Positions 60,135 to 64,000 of a DNA stretch of 64,000 nucleotides are shown here, in pieces. Made by a program: the position numbers and the translations under genes. Source of the DNA: Phoronis australis. Lineage: Eukaryota; Phoronida; Phoronidae. Within the stretch, counting starts at the first letter, position 1. The number at the start of each line of letters is the position of its first letter. The notes below the pieces were generated by a model. The model was not told where the DNA came from. It saw nothing but the letters and a program-made list of their open reading frames with translations, and searched no databases. The DNA is taken from NCBI GenBank assembly GCA_002633005.1, contig NMRA01000716.1:110596-174595 (forward strand), in the 5' to 3' direction.

Positions 60135-60549
60135 TTTATTTTAGCAAAAATGCTCCATTAGGGCCACAAAATCCTAATTACAGAATGACTTAGCCAACTT
60201 ACTAACTTTCGGTTAATTCTCCTACATTCTGGGTCATGAGGGAAAACTACTGTGATGATGAATTCAGCTGTCGTAATGGGGAATTGTGGGTCGCTTTGCC
60301 TGAATAGTTTTGACTTGCACTGTGCAGCCAGCATGTACATGCCAATCTCAGTGACATAGCTAGGAATGCTTTCGCCAGGGGGCGTAAGATGACATTTGCC
60401 CCTCTTCCCCACATACCCTGCATAAGTCACTGGTCTATGAACATGGCTCAGATTTCTGGTCTAAGACCTTACAGTAAAAAAAATTCAGAACACTTCCAGA
60501 AAGCATTGTCTACAGTACACTACTGGGGAGTAGTCATGGATCTTACACT

Positions 60550-61028
60550 ATAGAACAGTTGAAACATGTCCAGTCTGCGAACACTCAATGCTGCTTTGAC
60601 TGCAAGACTTAGCCTACCAATTTAGATAAAAACGGATGGTTGAGGAGACTTCTAATGTGTGAACAATCGCAATGGTACAGCTGACTGTTATACACCAACT
60701 GTCTAAAACCATACAGAACAAGAGCTGAAATTTGTCCAGTACGAGACTGCTACATGTTGGTTCTGAACATAAGACTGTGGCTACCAATCTAGGATCTTGG
60801 AGAGCATGTGCTTGGAGAGACTTCCTCTAAGCGAACAATTACTGGCGGACAGTTGGCTGTAGACAAGATGTCTTGAAACGGACAATACAGAATAGTTGAA
60901 ATATGTTCAGTTGGTGACAACTTGCTACTGCATCAGAATAAACAACTCTTCCGCTACCGATCAAGGCAGTAAAGTGATTTCCAGTAGGTGAACAATTGCT
61001 GACGAGTTTTGAACTACAACCTGGTCAT
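60550..61028 (-). repeat. Degenerate tandem repeat of about 165 bp in the NCBP1 3' region
   Basis: On the plus strand units begin near 60555 (AGAACAGTTGAAACATGTCC), 60717 (AGAACAAGAGCTGAAATTTG) and 60888 (AGAATAGTTGAAATATGTTC). Within each, a TTC.C..A..GGAAGT block and a TCCTAGATTGGTAGCC block (minus strand) recur. The same two blocks occur at the end of the coding exon. Confidence 0.6.
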
Positions 61029-61142
61029 CTAGGACCGTAGTGCACAGAAGTGCTGGAATACTTCCAGTATGTGAATGTCTATGTCACTGGTGAACAGCAA
61101 AGACTCCAAGGTGCTGATGTACTTGAACACTTGTTCATTGTG
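61029..61142 (-). CDS. NCBP1: NCBP1 terminal coding exon
   Basis: Acceptor ttttgtttgcag (minus strand), 37 codons and TAG at 61031-61029. It reads [20 protein letters not shown], then [17 protein letters not shown]. It aligns with the very C-terminus of animal nuclear cap-binding protein subunit 1 (YMxTLENLLFTxELDxHILxVFQQFCALQA). NCBP1 (CBP80) with NCBP2 binds the m7G cap of nuclear transcripts and coordinates splicing, export and the pioneer round of translation. Confidence 0.92.
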   Translation of the reverse strand, partial: HNEQVFKYISTLESLLFTSDIDIHILEVFQHFCALRS

Positions 61143-61869
61143 CTGCAAACAAAAGAAGAATATCATTATTTGTTCACATTCGTAAACGGATTTAACAATG
61201 ATTGCGAGTAGTTGTCGAAATTAATTACAGTTACCAACTTCAAACCTGAATCCATTTATTCTAAGCTTATTTGCAAATATCACTATTTTGATAAAAAAAT
61301 TTAAACAATGAAATTTAACAATGATTTCTCTAAGGTAAAAATTTTTAAGGCACACATGTCTACCAAAATGGCTGCCACAGCACGAAAAAAATGGACTTCA
61401 TTTCCTGTGAACTCAATGTTAAAGAATGCATATTCAAATAGGGATGTTTTGGCAATATCTTCAAATGATAAGACTCATTCTAGTAAAATGAACCATTTGT
61501 TTCATGTTTCTCCAAACCTTCACATATAACAATCAGGTCAACTAGACACTAAATTATGAAAATTTTAAATCTGTTTTGTGGTAAATGTTCAAAAATTGCA
61601 AGTTTTTATAGATTTGCAGTTTCAGAAATGAACTTAAAAATAGTCTCGAGTGTTAATTGAAGTCTCTTTCCACATTGGTAATAAACATGTCAGGCAAAGC
61701 AGTGTTAGCCCAAGTCCAGCGTTCTTAATTAGTAAGGGATACTGTGCACCAGCAATCTTCTTGAACAACACCTCTCAAAAGACTTCGGTAGATGTCAGGT
61801 TTTTCCTGTGTGGCCACCATGCATGGTCAAAGGGAGGAGCTGTACCAAAATGACTGACAAGCTACTGAC

Positions 61870-61983
61870 CATTAAGAACACCTGCTGCAGCCTTTCAATG
61901 ACCCACTTGTACCAAGGTGTGTTATAGTCCCGCCCTTCAGTCTCACAACTGGCCAGGTGATTACTCAGGATGATGATGAACCG
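61870..61983 (-). CDS. NCBP1: NCBP1 exon
   Basis: Acceptor ttattttccag, donor GTCAGT, 38 codons in phase 0 on both sides. It reads [20 protein letters not shown] then [18 protein letters not shown], matching NCBP1 RFIMxLTEHLxxCETxG...TPWYKxxIERLQQIFL, part of the third MIF4G-like helical domain. Confidence 0.93.
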
Positions 61984-62477
61984 CTGGAAAATAAACCATC
62001 AGTGCTTGACTTGAACATAAGCTAAGTGACAAAATACCAATGGTTTTGAAATTTTAAAATAATGCTTGTCACAATAATACGTTTTAAATATACTTAGTTT
62101 TCACTAAAACTTCATAAACAATGGATTTGGCTACAAACTTATTCCAAATGGTGATCTTAAAACACCTAATGGAATGTTCTAATTCTTGAATGACTGGAGG
62201 TGCACCTACAAAATGGCCGCCACAGTAGCATGGCATCAAAGCCCTGGTAAAAAGTGCAAATACACGTCAGGCTGTAACTTACAAAACGTTCCTATTTTAG
62301 TGACGTTCTTAGAGTGGTGGAACTCTTTCTGTATTGCTCAAAACACATTACTGTATTAAACTTCAAAAGACTTTTGATTTCTTGGTTTATCCTGCCACCG
62401 GTGCACAATTTTTGAAAAGTCAATGCACAAACTGGGAAAAATGCCCGATGAGGAAACATTGCCATTTAGTAACTCAC

Positions 62478-62603
62478 CTGGAAGACGATCAGAAAGAGGT
62501 TCTTCTGTTCACTTTGTGCCGTCTCCAGCCTATCTTCCATCCGTTCCAACAATTCAATAGAGGGCGTGTCCTCAGGGATCTCAGACTCCAGCCCATCCGC
62601 CAT
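62478..62603 (-). CDS. NCBP1: NCBP1 exon
   Basis: Acceptor ctgcttctcaccag, donor GTGAGT, 42 codons, phase 0. It reads MADGLESEIPEDTPSIELLE, then RMEDRLETAQSEQKNLFLIV and FQ. The AQSEQKNLFLVIFQ motif is nearly invariant in NCBP1. The preceding acidic stretch varies between species, as here. Confidence 0.95.
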
Positions 62604-63655
62604 CTGGTGAGAAGCAGATTATACTAACAATACGAACCAACACTCAGAAAAATGGCCCAGAATTCCCTGTCATGATGGCTGGACCGAAGCTGAATTCATT
62701 ATCAGTGTAATCTTCACTCATGGCTGCCGAATGAAGGGGAATTACCAGGAAAGTTATTCAGGTGGCCAATCCATATTGTACTTTGAATTGTATTGATTTC
62801 CCTCAACAGTTACTACCACTCAGAATCAGCCACCGTGACAGGAAAATGGTATTTTGTCCAATTACTTTCGTCTTGTACTGTATGTATCTGATGAACACTA
62901 CTCAACTGCTGCACATATAGTAGATGATAGACATTCTCTCACCTCTGATCTCACGAAAAATTAAGCACAGGCACAATTCCTTGACAATTTTTTGCTAATT
63001 CTCTTTAATTGATTTACTACTAATTTCACAGACAATTTTTGCCACAACTTCAGTAGACTGAGAACGCCTCTGAGTCAACAATATTGCAAATGAATTCGTC
63101 TTTTTACAGATAACAAGAATAGATGAATGCATACCCCAGAGCACAAATCTGTGAGATACAAGCCCTTCTAATCCAGAAAACCATAAGAAAGCAATCATCT
63201 ACTCAGCAGGCTAGCAGCTGATTTTGGATTGATGTTGCTTGTGTATTCATACTATGATAAACTGAACACCGGAGAGCTTGAAATACTGCTGAAGTGACCT
63301 CTACAGGACACACACCTGTCTGCTGGCAATGTTTGCGATGGCTGCTATCCCACAATACTATATGAATACAACATTTTCACCATCCGTAAAGAGGTCAATG
63401 AGAAATGCTGAAGAGAAAGGCGCGTTTTACATGTAACAAACATGATGCAGCGGAGTTATAAAGAATGTCTATTTTTCACTTCCTACTGTACACCAGATGT
63501 TCCTGGTAACCTACACATTCGTGCTTTACCCACTCGCAGTGCAGTCGCAACAAACATCCAGAATAAAAAGCAAAATTAAACATCTATAAACAAACATACG
63601 CACTGCAAGTCGGTAGCCTAACCAAACGCGTTCACCCAAAGATGTCGCCACTGAC

Positions 63656-63770
63656 CTTCCTTTCGGCAGCGTCCAGTTTGTCCCTGCCATCTTCTACCTC
63701 CGCCTGTAACTTGAGCACGTGCTTACTCATTTTCCTAATAGTCGAGTGCATGATCTCCCACACATAGAAA
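63656..63770 (-). CDS. NCBP1: NCBP1 exon
   Basis: Acceptor gcctgttccag, donor GTCAGT, 115 bp (one base plus 38 codons). It reads FYVWEIMHSTIRKMSKHVLK, then LQAEVEDGRDKLDAAERK. WEILHSTIRKMNKHVLKIQxELEExKxKL is a conserved NCBP1 segment ending in a coiled coil. It joins the next exon in phase 0. The rest of the gene lies beyond the window at higher coordinates. Confidence 0.93.
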
Positions 63771-64000
63771 CTGGAACAGGCGACGTACACAGATTGCAGA
63801 CAGGGGGCACTATCAATCAGCTCCACGGATAGTCTTATGATGCGCGCAAGTTTTCATAAAGCACGGATAGTTTCTACAGAGCACGGCAAAAACACGACCC
63901 GGAATTCCCAGTCCCGACTGGTCATTCAATTTGCATTCATCTGTCATGAGTCTGCCATGACCAGTCATTTTAGCTAATCATGGCCACGTCATGATGAGAA
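63771..64000. other. NCBP1 intron, right window edge
   Basis: No further exon recognised; the frame upstream of the 63770 acceptor meets a stop within 25 codons, so it is intronic. Confidence 0.6.

Noticed and set aside
1-64000. CRISPR arrays, operons or prokaryotic origin
   Set aside because: Spliced genes, microsatellites and animal retroelements show nuclear eukaryotic DNA; no regularly spaced identical repeats with unique spacers were seen.

Overview
The window is animal nuclear DNA: AT-rich, with short exons bounded by GT-AG introns, long introns full of mobile-element debris, microsatellites and assembly gaps. The protein families (calcium-binding EGF, CLCA, THAP, BIR, STI1-type TPR, NTase plus TPR, NCBP1, Penelope-like elements) fit a marine invertebrate. 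An invertebrate deuterostome such as a hemichordate or lancelet is my best guess, but the sequence does not prove it.

Layout. 1.0-4.4 kb (minus): three exons of an extracellular protein, two calcium-binding EGF exons and one exon resembling von Willebrand D/EGF (VWDE) proteins. 5.1-5.9 kb (plus): a THAP zinc-finger gene fragment split by a foldback insertion. 6-16 kb: no recognisable gene; short MITEs and an LTR-like promoter at about 12 kb with heat-shock-element-like motifs. 16.0-20.7 kb: CLCA-like exons in both orientations. The plus-strand exons look intact; the minus-strand ones look like a pseudogene, and one exon is shared as an inverted duplication. 21.5 kb: a possible P2X7-C-terminal-like ORF. 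23.0-24.0 and 43.0-43.9 kb: two copies of a roughly 1-kb element holding a tRNA-like segment. 26.2 and 28.3 kb: one unrecognised exon and one fragment of a repeated cysteine-rich family.

29.9-53.7 kb (plus) is the main gene. Fourteen coding exons whose reading phases agree at every junction give a model of 1692 codons plus stop (5079 nt). In order it encodes a low-complexity N-terminus, an STI1/HOP TPR2A-like domain, a BIR domain with all four zinc ligands, a linker, a nucleotidyltransferase-like domain (GS...DLE motif) and about 12 kinesin-light-chain-type TPRs of 43 residues. I do not know a described protein with this architecture. Its last 995 bp are repeated once after a single N, most likely an assembly artefact. 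Its introns hold gag remnants, Penelope-like fragments and foldback repeats.

61.0-63.8 kb (minus): the last four coding exons of NCBP1, followed by a 3' region of degenerate tandem repeats that resemble the end of its own coding exon.
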